Source: Desulfitobacterium_A nosdiversum (lineage in GTDB: Bacteria > Bacillota > Desulfitobacteriia > Desulfitobacteriales > Desulfitobacteriaceae). Taken from it: a stretch of DNA of 64,000 bases. The stretch spans positions 1,488,001 to 1,552,000 of the forward strand of contig NZ_CP172056.1 in assembly GCF_049860565.1 (NCBI RefSeq), given 5' to 3'. The position numbers and the translations under genes were made by a program. Every line of letters starts with the position of its first letter. Positions within the stretch are counted from its first letter, which is position 1. Below the pieces are notes generated by a model that made no database searches, was not told where the DNA came from, and saw only the letters and a program-made list of their open reading frames with translations. Shown piece after piece: positions 8,648 through 16,805 of the stretch.

Positions 8648-9298
8648 GTGAATGGGTTGGAATTGACGGAACGTCAAGCGCGTATAGTAGAAATAGTTAA
8701 AAATTCAAGTCCAATTACGGGTGAACAGATTGCGGCTCAGTTGGATTTGACGCGAGCTACCCTGCGCCCTGATTTAACGATACTTACGATGGCGGGTGTT
8801 TTAGAAGCTCGTCCGAGAGTCGGATATTTTTATCGCGATAAGCATGAACCATCACCATTATTATTACGGTTACGGCAATTGCGTGTTGGAGATTTTAAGT
8901 CCATGCCGGCAGCAATACGTGCGAATATAAGTATTTATGATGCTATTGTTACCATGTTTACACAAAATGTGGGTAGCCTTATTGTGGTGGCTGAAGACCA
9001 TGAACTCTTAGGAATGATTTCACGGAAGGATCTGCTTAAAGCAGCCTTGGGGAAAACGGAACTTCAGCAAGTCCCGGTAGGTGTCATTATGACTCGAATG
9101 CCCAACATCATCATGACGACGCCGGACGAACCTATTATTGATGCTTCCCGAAAATTAGTACAGCATCAAATTGACACCCTGCCTGTTGTCGAAGCTTTTA
9201 TCGATGAGCAGGGTGATGAACGTTATGAGGTTGTCGGACGGTTTACGAAAACGAATGTGACCAAGATCTTAGTGCAGATCGGAACACTGGGTCAGTAG
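8648..9298 (+). CDS. ccpN: CcpN-like transcriptional repressor (HTH plus CBS pair)
   Basis: A winged-helix N-terminus (residues 1-65: ITGEQIAAQLDLTRATLRPDL) is followed by two CBS motifs (about 75-205; VGSLIVVAEDHELLGMISRKDLL and IDTLPVVE). This is the architecture of CcpN/YqzB, the nucleotide-sensing repressor of gluconeogenic genes in Bacillus. Length is 216 aa. It starts at GTG 8648 next to GGGGTG. Directly downstream are the PPDK regulatory protein and ppdK, the Clostridia equivalent of the ccpN-yqfL pair. It probably senses adenine nucleotide state through CBS and controls this operon. Confidence 0.88.
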   Translation: MNGLELTERQARIVEIVKNSSPITGEQIAAQLDLTRATLRPDLTILTMAGVLEARPRVGYFYRDKHEPSPLLLRLRQLRVGDFKSMPAAIRANISIYDAIVTMFTQNVGSLIVVAEDHELLGMISRKDLLKAALGKTELQQVPVGVIMTRMPNIIMTTPDEPIIDASRKLVQHQIDTLPVVEAFIDEQGDERYEVVGRFTKTNVTKILVQIGTLGQ

Positions 9299-9313
9299 TA
9301 TGGGGGTGTTTGA

Positions 9314-10135
9314 GTGACAAAGGAAATGCCGGTTATTTATGTGATTTCAGATGCCTTAGGGGAAACCGCCGAATTTGTGAGCCGCGCATCAGCAGCACAA
9401 TTTATTGGGGTACGGACCCGGATTCGAATGGTTCCTTATGTGCGGGATGAGGCTCATATTGATGATATTATCGAAGAGGCTATTCGTGATCAAGCCATTT
9501 TGGCCTATACTTTAGTTTTGAGCAAGCTGCGTCTTTATTTAGAGAAGAAGGCCATAGAAAAGAATTTACGAACAGTCGATATTTTAGGCCCTCTTTTAAA
9601 ATTACTGTCTGAAGAGACAGGGATGGAACCAAGCAATATACCTAATATCACTCACCGAATGGATGAACAGTATTTTCGCAAAGTCGAAGCAATTGAGTTT
9701 GCAGTAAAATACGATGATGGAAAAGATCCTCGTGGAGCGCTTTACGCTGATGTTGTGCTTATTGGGGTATCCAGAACCTCAAAAACACCGCTCAGTATGT
9801 ATTTAGCGCATAAAGGGATAAAGGCTGCTAATATTCCGCTAGTGCCGGAGGTGGCTCCACCTTCGGAGTTATTTGAAGTTTCTTCACAGAAAGTTGTAGG
9901 ATTAACCTTGCGACCCGATCATTTAAATACGATTCGAACTGCACGTTTAAAAAGCTTAGGCTTAGGGGCCTCTGCCGATTATGCAAGTTTGCAGCGTATT
10001 GTGGAGGAACTCGAATATGCCCGAGGCATTATGCGTAAGATTGGATGCCCAATTATCGATGCCACGGGAAGAGCTGTTGAAGAAACAGCGGCCTTAATTT
10101 TAGAAATTTTATACAAGGGGGAGCGAAATGTCTAA
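9314..10135 (+). CDS. ppsR: pyruvate,phosphate dikinase regulatory protein (DUF299 kinase/pyrophosphorylase)
   Basis: A bifunctional enzyme that inactivates PPDK by ADP-dependent threonine phosphorylation and reactivates it by Pi-dependent dephosphorylation. The 273-residue product has the family P-loop GVSRTSKTPLS (about residues 150-160), the N-terminal VISDALGETAEF and the conserved LGPLLKLLSEETG-type block. It starts at GTG 9314 after GGGGGTG. The 3' end overlaps ppdK by 8 nt, directly coupling regulator and target. The Bacillus equivalent is YqfL. Confidence 0.93.
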   Translation: MTKEMPVIYVISDALGETAEFVSRASAAQFIGVRTRIRMVPYVRDEAHIDDIIEEAIRDQAILAYTLVLSKLRLYLEKKAIEKNLRTVDILGPLLKLLSEETGMEPSNIPNITHRMDEQYFRKVEAIEFAVKYDDGKDPRGALYADVVLIGVSRTSKTPLSMYLAHKGIKAANIPLVPEVAPPSELFEVSSQKVVGLTLRPDHLNTIRTARLKSLGLGASADYASLQRIVEELEYARGIMRKIGCPIIDATGRAVEETAALILEILYKGERNV

Positions 10136-12773
10136 GAAGTATGTGTACTTATTCCGGGAAGGGAAAGCCTCCATGCGCGATCTGCTGGGGGGAAAAGGGG
10201 CTAACTTAGCCGAAATGACCAACATTGGATTGCCTGTTCCGTCAGGTTTTACGATTACTACGGAAGCCTGCAATGAATATTACACAACAGGTGGTCAATT
10301 CCCGGAGGGACTTTGGGATCAAATAAAACCTGCTTTAGGAAATGTTGAAGAATCAACAGGAAAAACATTTGGCAACCCCGAAGATCCGCTTCTCGTTTCA
10401 GTCCGTTCTGGTGCAAAGTTCTCTATGCCCGGCATGATGGATACGATTCTTAACTTAGGTCTCAATGATCAAACAGTCCGTGGCTTAGCCCATTCTACAC
10501 AAAATGACCGCTTTGCCTATGACAGCTACCGCCGCTTTATTCAAATGTTTGGTAATGTTGTACTCGAAATTGAGCATCACTTTTTTGAAGCGATCCTTGA
10601 TGAAGCAAAATCTAAACAAGCCGTTACCTATGATTCTGAGTTATCGACGGACAGCCTTAAGTGGGTTGTGGAAGAGTATAAAAAGTTAATTCAAAAAGAA
10701 ACCGGAAAGCCATTTCCTCAAGAGCCGATTCAGCAGTTAGAACAAGCAGTTCTTGCCGTTTTCCGCTCCTGGAATAATGATCGCGCTATTGTTTATCGGA
10801 AAATCAATGCTATCCCTGATGATATCGGAACAGCCGTCAACGTTCAGTCAATGGTGTTCGGAAATATGGGAAATGATTCGGGAACGGGTGTTGCCTTTAC
10901 CCGCAGTCCTTCAACTGGAGAAAAAGCACTCTTTGGTGAGTATTTAATGAATGCTCAAGGGGAAGACGTTGTTGCGGGCATTCGGACGCCTCAACCGATC
11001 AAATCTCTTGAACAAGAAAATAAAGCGATTTATGATCAGTTTGTCGATATCGCTTCTCGTCTTGAAAATCATTATCGTGACATGCAAGACATCGAATTTA
11101 CGATTGAAAAAGGGCGTCTCTTCTTCTTGCAAACGCGTAATGGCAAACGGACAGCTCCTGCTGCGATTCGTGTTGCCGTAGAACTCTGCCACGAAGGACT
11201 TATTACGAAAGAAGAAGCGATTACACGGATAGAACCCGGACAACTTGATCAACTTCTCCATCGCAGAATGGATGCTAACGCTAAACTCGAAGTTTTAGCA
11301 AAAGGTTTGCCTGCATCTCCAGGAGCTGCATCAGGCAAGATTGTCTTTGATGCCGATGATGCAGAGCGCCTTGGACATAATGGTGAAAAAGTTATTTTGC
11401 TCCGTACAGAAACAACACCGGATGATATCCATGGAATCTTGGCGGCACAGGGAATTCTAACCAGCCGCGGCGGAATGACAAGCCATGCTGCAGTTGTTGC
11501 CCGCCATATGGGGAAACCGGCTGTTTGCGGTTGTGAAGCCTTAAAGATTGATTATACTGAACATAACGTAAGCATCAACGGTGTTGTATATCCTGAAGGA
11601 ACTGAATTATCTATTGATGGAGCTACAGGCCGGGTCATCAAGGGAGCTGTTCCGATGATTGATCCTGAGCTCAGTGAAGAATTCAAGGAATTGCTGACGT
11701 GGGCCGATGAAATTCGGAAGTTAAGGGTTTTAGCGAATGCCGATAATCCTAAAGATGCTCAAAAAGCACGCGACTTTGGAGCTCAAGGAATTGGATTATG
11801 CCGGACAGAGCACATGTTTATGGATCCGGCACGGATTCCGATCGTGCAAGAAATGATTCTTTCCCAAACCCTGGAAGAACGCGAATTAGCGCTTTCTAAG
11901 CTTCTTCCGATGCAGGAGGATGATTTTTACGGTATTCTCAAAGCGATGACGGGTTTGCCGGTAATCATTCGTTTGCTTGACCCGCCGCTTCATGAATTCC
12001 TGCCGAATGTTGAGGATCTCGTTGTTGAAATAACCAAAATGAAAGTAACCGGAGCAAATCCCGAAGAGCTCAAAGAAAAGGAAGCGCTCTTAAGAAAAGT
12101 TCGTGCTCTTGCAGAGTTGAATCCGATGCTCGGACACCGGGGTTGTCGTCTCGGCGTAACCTTCCCTGAAATCTATGCAATGCAAGCTCGGGCCATTTTC
12201 CAAGCGTCTGCTCGCCTTGTTAAAGAAGGATTTGAAATTCATCCGGAAGTTATGATACCGCTTGTTATTCATGTTAAAGAATTAGAAATGCTGCGTAAAC
12301 TGACTGAAGACACTGCTCAAGCTGTTATGAAGGAGCAAGGCGTTAGCTTCAAATATAAAGTCGGAACTATGATTGAAGTTCCGCGTGCGGCTCTGACGGC
12401 TGATGAGATTGGTAAAGTTGCAGATTTCTTCTCCTTCGGAACGAATGACCTCACGCAGACGACCTTAGGCTTCTCTCGTGATGATGCAGAAGGTAAATTC
12501 CTCCCGGCTTATCTAGACAAAAAAGTCTTGGCTCAAAATCCATTTGCCGTTCTTGACCGTGATGGAGTCGGCAAATTGATGAAGATGGGTGTCAAGCTTG
12601 GCCGTGAAGTCAATCCTGAGCTTGAAGTCGGTATCTGTGGAGAACATGGCGGCGAACCTTCATCTATCGAGTTCTGCCATTTACTTGGCTTAAACTATGT
12701 TTCCTGCTCACCGTTCCGTGTACCGCTTGCTCGCTTAGCTGCTGCTCAGGCGAAGGTTAACAATCAGGACTAA
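10128..12773 (+). CDS. ppdK: pyruvate,phosphate dikinase
   Basis: Interconverts pyruvate, ATP and Pi with PEP, AMP and PPi. At 881 aa it is full length: N-terminal ATP-grasp (GGKGANLAEM near residue 22), phosphohistidine domain with GGMTSHAAV (His about 453; the neighbouring Thr is the known regulatory phosphosite), and C-terminal PEP/pyruvate barrel with GTNDLTQ and the active-site cysteine in GICGEHGGEP. It is co-transcribed with the CcpN-like and PPDK-regulator genes. The last 40 nt of the gene region (12736-12775) recur downstream as dispersed repeats. Confidence 0.97.
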   Translation: MSKKYVYLFREGKASMRDLLGGKGANLAEMTNIGLPVPSGFTITTEACNEYYTTGGQFPEGLWDQIKPALGNVEESTGKTFGNPEDPLLVSVRSGAKFSMPGMMDTILNLGLNDQTVRGLAHSTQNDRFAYDSYRRFIQMFGNVVLEIEHHFFEAILDEAKSKQAVTYDSELSTDSLKWVVEEYKKLIQKETGKPFPQEPIQQLEQAVLAVFRSWNNDRAIVYRKINAIPDDIGTAVNVQSMVFGNMGNDSGTGVAFTRSPSTGEKALFGEYLMNAQGEDVVAGIRTPQPIKSLEQENKAIYDQFVDIASRLENHYRDMQDIEFTIEKGRLFFLQTRNGKRTAPAAIRVAVELCHEGLITKEEAITRIEPGQLDQLLHRRMDANAKLEVLAKGLPASPGAASGKIVFDADDAERLGHNGEKVILLRTETTPDDIHGILAAQGILTSRGGMTSHAAVVARHMGKPAVCGCEALKIDYTEHNVSINGVVYPEGTELSIDGATGRVIKGAVPMIDPELSEEFKELLTWADEIRKLRVLANADNPKDAQKARDFGAQGIGLCRTEHMFMDPARIPIVQEMILSQTLEERELALSKLLPMQEDDFYGILKAMTGLPVIIRLLDPPLHEFLPNVEDLVVEITKMKVTGANPEELKEKEALLRKVRALAELNPMLGHRGCRLGVTFPEIYAMQARAIFQASARLVKEGFEIHPEVMIPLVIHVKELEMLRKLTEDTAQAVMKEQGVSFKYKVGTMIEVPRAALTADEIGKVADFFSFGTNDLTQTTLGFSRDDAEGKFLPAYLDKKVLAQNPFAVLDRDGVGKLMKMGVKLGREVNPELEVGICGEHGGEPSSIEFCHLLGLNYVSCSPFRVPLARLAAAQAKVNNQD

Positions 12774-12775
12774 TC
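12736..12775 (+). repeat. ppdK 3'-end core, parent copy of dispersed direct repeat
   Basis: These 40 nt encode the last residues of PPDK (AAAQAKVNNQD), the stop codon and two bases more. The copy at 20428-20467 matches 37 of 40 positions by eye. More diverged copies occur at 15157, 26538 and 28041. A similar terminator hairpin follows most copies, including the parent (12847-12896). This arrangement resembles an attachment site at a gene 3' end. Confidence 0.75.
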
Positions 12776-12846
12776 CGAAATAAAACAAATGACCAAGCGT
12801 AGACTGTAAACCGAATAAACTAGGTATTTAGACTAATTCTATTCTT

Positions 12847-12896
12847 AAAAAAGAGGGTATTGGAATTTCGATTTTGAGTTCCGATACCCTCTTTTT
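12847..12896 (+). terminator. terminator of the ppdK operon
   Basis: AAAAAAGAGGGTATTGGAA pairs with TTCCGATACCCTCTTTTTT around an AT-rich loop, followed by T-rich sequence. Relatives of this hairpin (GGGTATTGGAA-type arms) recur at 15502, 26659 and 28159. Confidence 0.88.
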
Positions 12897-13058
12897 TATT
12901 AAAGTCTGTTTCTTGAACACAATAAAAATGGCTTTGTTGCATAAATTTTATGACAAAATACGAAAGTATCGCATAGGTTGATTTATTCACCTCATATCAA
13001 CTACAAATCCATTGTATTCCTTCAGTCGCCAATTAAAATAGAAGTAGAGGTGATTCGT

Positions 13059-14177
13059 ATGAAGGAAATTAATATTTCAAAAGTAATTGTGAATAAGCGT
13101 AAGGAAAAGGGTATCACACAAGATGAACTTGCAAGTTATGTGGGGGTTTCTAAGGCATCTGTTTCCAAGTGGGAGACGGGGCAAAGCTATCCTGACGTGA
13201 CCTTTCTTCCACAGCTTGCAGCATACTTTAACATCAGCATTGACGAATTGATGGACTATAAGCCTCAAATGACAAAAGAGGATATTCGTAAGCTATACCG
13301 GAGATTGTCAGCGGATTTTGCATCAAAATCGTTTGATACGGTGATGGAAGACTGCCGTCAGATCATTAAAAAATATTTTTCGTGCTTTCCCTTGTTGTTA
13401 CAAATGGGGATACTGATGCTCAATCATGCGGGTCTCTTAAAGAACCCGAAAGAATCAGCATCTTTGATTGAAGAAACCAAGGCTCTTTTTATTCGGGTCA
13501 GGGAGGAAAGCGATGATGTGTCACTGACAAATCAGGCTTTGTATATGGAGGCCCTGTGTAGCCTTGCCGTTGGTGATCCAAATACTGCGTTGGCACTACT
13601 GGAAGGGAAAAACGGACCTGCGATGCCTCCTGAATCAATTTTGGCTTCTGCTTACCAGATGATGGGACGTGTTGAGGATGCAAAAGCAATTTTACAGGTT
13701 GGGATTTATCAGAATATAGTTATCCTGTTCAATTTTTTCTCCGCTTACCTAATGCTATGTGCAGATGCTCCTTCAAAATTCGACGAGATGCTGCGGCGTG
13801 CACTTGTCATAGCGGAAGCGTTTGACATGAGGCACCTGCACCCCGCCGTTACGGTCGGTCTTTATCTATCTGCCGCACAGGGATATATTACACAGAGAAA
13901 TCACGATAAAGCACTTGAGATGCTGCAGAAGTACACAGAACTTGTTACAAGCGATATATTTCCTTTACGTTTGCAAGGAGACACCTTTTTTGACCTGTTG
14001 GATAGCTGGCTGGATGATCTGGATTTGGGTACAGATCTTCCACGAGATGAAAAAACAATCAGACAAAGCCTCGCGGATGCGGTCATCCATAATCCGGTAT
14101 TCTCAGTGCTTTCAGAAGAGCATCGTTTCCAAAGTATGATTGAAAAGCTGCAAAATAACTGCACTCAATTCAATTGA
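13059..14177 (+). CDS. XRE-family regulator with TPR-like C-terminal domain
   Basis: Residues about 4-60 form a Cro/CI helix-turn-helix (KEKGITQDELASYVGVSKASVSKWETGQSYPDV). About 300 residues follow that look like helical TPR-type repeats, as in SorC/RRNPP-like XRE regulators that often respond to peptides. The frame opens at 12978, but TAGAGGTGA at 13046-13052 points to ATG 13059 (373 aa). A CPBP-family membrane protease gene follows 26 nt later, a common pairing. First gene of the module region after ppdK. Confidence 0.85.
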   Translation: MKEINISKVIVNKRKEKGITQDELASYVGVSKASVSKWETGQSYPDVTFLPQLAAYFNISIDELMDYKPQMTKEDIRKLYRRLSADFASKSFDTVMEDCRQIIKKYFSCFPLLLQMGILMLNHAGLLKNPKESASLIEETKALFIRVREESDDVSLTNQALYMEALCSLAVGDPNTALALLEGKNGPAMPPESILASAYQMMGRVEDAKAILQVGIYQNIVILFNFFSAYLMLCADAPSKFDEMLRRALVIAEAFDMRHLHPAVTVGLYLSAAQGYITQRNHDKALEMLQKYTELVTSDIFPLRLQGDTFFDLLDSWLDDLDLGTDLPRDEKTIRQSLADAVIHNPVFSVLSEEHRFQSMIEKLQNNCTQFN

Positions 14178-14203
14178 TGGAAGGGATAAGGAGGAAAGTT
14201 ATC

Positions 14204-15103
14204 ATGGAGAATGTGAAGACGTCAACAAAGAAACGGCTGATTATATTTGTTGCACTTACAATCGTCATCGGGTGGATTATTTTTTCTCTAATACCGCTCT
14301 TGGGACTAACCTATGGGAAAGGTTTGGCGATACCAATTCTTGCAGTAGCTATGTTTACTCCTGTATTAAGTAGCATATTGACAAGGTTCATAACAAAAGA
14401 AGGCTTTCAGAATATGTATCTGCGCCCGAACTTTAAGGGACATATCAGAGTTTATCTGCTTGTTTTCTTTGGCCCAACAATTTTATTGCTTTTGAGCGGT
14501 TTGGTTTATTTCCTTATTTTCCCCGGAACATTTGACCCTGAACTCACAGTGTTAAAAACAACGATAACTTCAAGCGGTAGGGCAGGGATTTCCGCATTTA
14601 ATATGCTGATCCTAACGCTTTTAACGGTCATTATCATTGGACCGGTTATCAATATTATTCCAACACTGGGAGAAGAACTTGGCTGGAGAGGGTATCTTCT
14701 TCCCAAATTGCGTGAGTTTTTTTCTGATAGGACCGCATTAGTTATTACCGGAGTTATATGGGGAGTATGGCATATACCGGTTATCGTGATGGGGCATAAT
14801 TATGGAACCGACTATATGGGTTATCCATGGCTTGGTATTTTGGCTATGATTGTATTTTGTGTTGTATTGGGAGTTATCGAAGGCTATGTAACAATCAAAC
14901 TGGAAAGCTGCATTCCTGCTGCGATGATCCATTCGACGCTGAATGCAGGTGCAGCACTTCCGATTTATCTGGCAAAAAGCGGCTATAATACTCTGCTTGG
15001 CCCGGCGATCACCGGTCTGGTTGGTGGGCTTCCATTTACTATTTTAGCTGTTATATTGTTTATAAAGGTAGGTAATCAATGGAGTAAGGGCAAAGGTGCA
15101 TAA
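14204..15103 (+). CDS. CPBP-family intramembrane glutamic endopeptidase
   Basis: About 300 residues with six or more hydrophobic segments. The CPBP/Abi motifs are present: EELGWRGYLLP (about residues 160-170; catalytic EExxxR), GVWHIPV with conserved His, and HSTLN. Members include Rce1-like CAAX proteases and bacteriocin self-immunity proteins. AAGGAGG precedes ATG 14204; earlier in-frame starts lack a site. It probably forms an operon with the XRE regulator. The substrate is unknown. Confidence 0.87.
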   Translation: MENVKTSTKKRLIIFVALTIVIGWIIFSLIPLLGLTYGKGLAIPILAVAMFTPVLSSILTRFITKEGFQNMYLRPNFKGHIRVYLLVFFGPTILLLLSGLVYFLIFPGTFDPELTVLKTTITSSGRAGISAFNMLILTLLTVIIIGPVINIIPTLGEELGWRGYLLPKLREFFSDRTALVITGVIWGVWHIPVIVMGHNYGTDYMGYPWLGILAMIVFCVVLGVIEGYVTIKLESCIPAAMIHSTLNAGAALPIYLAKSGYNTLLGPAITGLVGGLPFTILAVILFIKVGNQWSKGKGA

Positions 15104-15110
15104 TGATAAT

Positions 15111-15199
15111 AAGAAGTGTTCCGTAATAACAAAAAATAGTGATTCGTCCTTTCTGATAGCTGCTGCACAGGTCGCTGTAACCAATAAGGGGCAATAAAA
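15111..15199 (+). repeat. dispersed repeat, copy 1
   Basis: AAGAAGTGTTCC starts a segment shared with the copies at 20382, 26493 and 27995. TAGCTGCTGCACAGG (15157-15171) corresponds to the ppdK 3' core. A hairpin follows (GCTCTCAAAGTC/GTTTTGAGAGC, about 15218-15253), also seen after copy 3. Confidence 0.65.
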
Positions 15200-15258
15200 G
15201 GAATAACTAGTATATAAAGCTCTCAAAGTCTTATACTCCAAGGTTTTGAGAGCTCCCT

Positions 15259-15480
15259 ATGTCCATGGAGGATTGGGCAGAAAGGCTTGATGGATTTTTG
15301 GAGTTTAATGGCAACGAGATTTTGACCGATGCGGGTAAAATCTCGCATGAGCAAGCAAAACTTTACGCCGAAACGGAATTTGAAAAGCACCGCATTATTC
15401 AGGATAGGCTATTTGAGAGCGATTTTGACAGGTTTATTGAGTTGGAGAAAGAGGTAGACCGGGATACACTGAGTATTTGA
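15259..15480 (+). pseudogene. C-terminal fragment of a RhuM-family protein
   Basis: The 73 residues (MEDWAERLDGFLEF..ILTDAGKISHEQAKLYAETEF..IQDRLFESDFDR) match what I know of the last quarter of RhuM-type 'virulence proteins', which are normally about 330 aa and often lie on mobile islands. No N-terminal part is present upstream, where a repeat copy and a hairpin lie instead, and I see no ribosome site. I read it as a truncated remnant within an insertion. Confidence 0.7.
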
Positions 15481-15501
15481 AACTATAATTCTATAATAAT
15501 A

Positions 15502-15545
15502 GGGCATTGGAACTTAATTTTAAGTGCCAATGTCCTTATTTTTAT
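15502..15545 (+). terminator. ppdK-like terminator hairpin, copy
   Basis: GGGCATTGGAACTT pairs with AAGTGCCAATGTCC (15522-15535), followed by TTATTTTTATT. The arms and downstream sequence (TTATTAAAAGC..) resemble the ppdK terminator region. Confidence 0.75.
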
Positions 15546-15599
15546 TAAAAGCTAATTTCTTAAAACTTAATAATAAAGGTTTTATTAGTTAATATTTTC

Positions 15600-15679
15600 T
15601 TGACAATGGAATCCTTTGGAAATAAAATAAAGATATTATATGAACCATATCATTATATGAACTATGTATATAATATGAT
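15600..15679 (+). promoter_or_regulatory. promoter and possible operator of the TetR gene
   Basis: TTGACA (15600-15605), 17 nt, TAAAAT (15623-15628). An imperfect AT-rich inverted repeat (ATCATTATAT at 15649 and ATATAATATGAT ending 15679) lies just downstream of the expected start of transcription. It is a plausible self-operator for the TetR protein. Confidence 0.55.
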
Positions 15680-15700
15680 CTTATTTGAGGTGAAATCGTA

Positions 15701-16291
15701 ATGAAATTAAGAGATAAACAAAAGGCTGAAGTTAAATCAGCTCTCCTAAGAGCCGGTGAAGAGCTTTTCATGACAAAAGGATTTACGGAAACAACAATTG
15801 AGGAAATTACTGCAACAGCCGGGGTAGCAAGAGGAACCTTTTATAATTATTTTCAGGCAAAAGAAGATTTAGCTCTGGAGTTGCTTTATGAGACGGTCGA
15901 ATTAACACCAGAGCAAGTTGATGATTTTTTTATAACCACTTCAGGAACAGTTAATCAAATTCAGGCAATAATTACTACTTCCGTCGAGTGGGCTATAAAA
16001 AGACCAGAGCTCTTCATGGTCGCCTTGATAGAAAAGATGAAGCGCGGATTAACACCAGAACATTCGAACGGGAATCTTTTCCGGAAGATGATAACTGAAG
16101 CTTTCGAACGTGGTCAGATTGCTGGAGTTGTAACGAAAGAACGATGTCCGCAGGATCTAGCTCACGATATTGACGGGTTATATATGGTTCACATGGTGAG
16201 ATGGTACTATTATGGCAAAAAGAACGATCTCTTATCTACTCTTCTATCCGCAGTCAACACTTACTTATCAGGTGCGTTAATAAAACACTAA
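15701..16291 (+). CDS. TetR/AcrR-family transcriptional regulator
   Basis: 196 aa with the TetR N-terminal helix-turn-helix (residues about 10-58: FTETTIEEITATAGVARGTFYNYFQAKEDL). The C-terminal ligand domain is not diagnostic. GAGGTGAAATC precedes ATG 15701. It lies 23 nt before the split dikinase-like genes and probably represses them; the ligand is unknown. Confidence 0.9.
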   Translation: MKLRDKQKAEVKSALLRAGEELFMTKGFTETTIEEITATAGVARGTFYNYFQAKEDLALELLYETVELTPEQVDDFFITTSGTVNQIQAIITTSVEWAIKRPELFMVALIEKMKRGLTPEHSNGNLFRKMITEAFERGQIAGVVTKERCPQDLAHDIDGLYMVHMVRWYYYGKKNDLLSTLLSAVNTYLSGALIKH

Positions 16292-16314
16292 ATAACTGGG
16301 GGAGGTAGAAAGTT

Positions 16315-16800
16315 ATGTCTCTTTGGGAAGCTAAGGGGTTTTGGATACGAGATAATATTCATTGGCCAAGACCGATATCCCCGCTTTTTGTCTCTTATGG
16401 ACTCATTCCTGTCGAAGTCGGTTCAGCAAGTGCTTTTGAGGAATGGTCTATGCTTACAGTTAAATATGCCTATCTTGTTCTTCATGGATATGTCTTTCAA
16501 CGTTTTGAGCCCATTGGGGGAGATACTCCGCCGATTATGGAGCGGTTTCCAGTCCTCTTCAATTTGTGGCGGATTAACCCAAAGCTCCGCAGCCGGGTCT
16601 TGGGTTTGGAAAAGTTTCTTAACGAAAAAGGGTTTGAGAATCACGTTCACGCATGGAGGGATGTATGGGAGCCGGAAGCACAGAGGCGTCTCGAGCCGAT
16701 CCGTAATTTTGATCGGGTAAACGCGAGTTTGCAAGAACTGGCCAATCACCTTGATGCTATGACTTTTTATGCTGGGCTTGGAATCCTCATTGCAAAATAG
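16315..16800 (+). CDS. N-terminal part of a PEP-utilizing (phenylphosphate-synthase alpha-like) protein, probably frameshifted
   Basis: 161 residues beginning MSLWEAKGFWIRDNIHWPRPISP. The WxRDxxHWPRPxSPL pattern resembles the start of the substrate region of rifampin phosphotransferases and related dikinases. GGGGGAGG precedes ATG 16315. The frame ends at TAG 16798-16800. The next frame continues 5 nt later without a ribosome site, and the sequence reads on naturally if one base is gained or lost near 16794-16800. I infer one original gene of about 560 codons. The product is cytoplasmic and acts with the ATP-grasp partner downstream. Confidence 0.65.
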   Translation: MSLWEAKGFWIRDNIHWPRPISPLFVSYGLIPVEVGSASAFEEWSMLTVKYAYLVLHGYVFQRFEPIGGDTPPIMERFPVLFNLWRINPKLRSRVLGLEKFLNEKGFENHVHAWRDVWEPEAQRRLEPIRNFDRVNASLQELANHLDAMTFYAGLGILIAK

Positions 16801-16805
16801 TTGCG

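Noticed and set aside
12930..12946. GGCTTTGTTGCATAAAT, similar to IS5/IS903-type terminal repeats
   Set aside because: No opposite end, transposase or target duplication nearby, and similar sequence follows the other repeat copies, so it is better explained as part of that unit.
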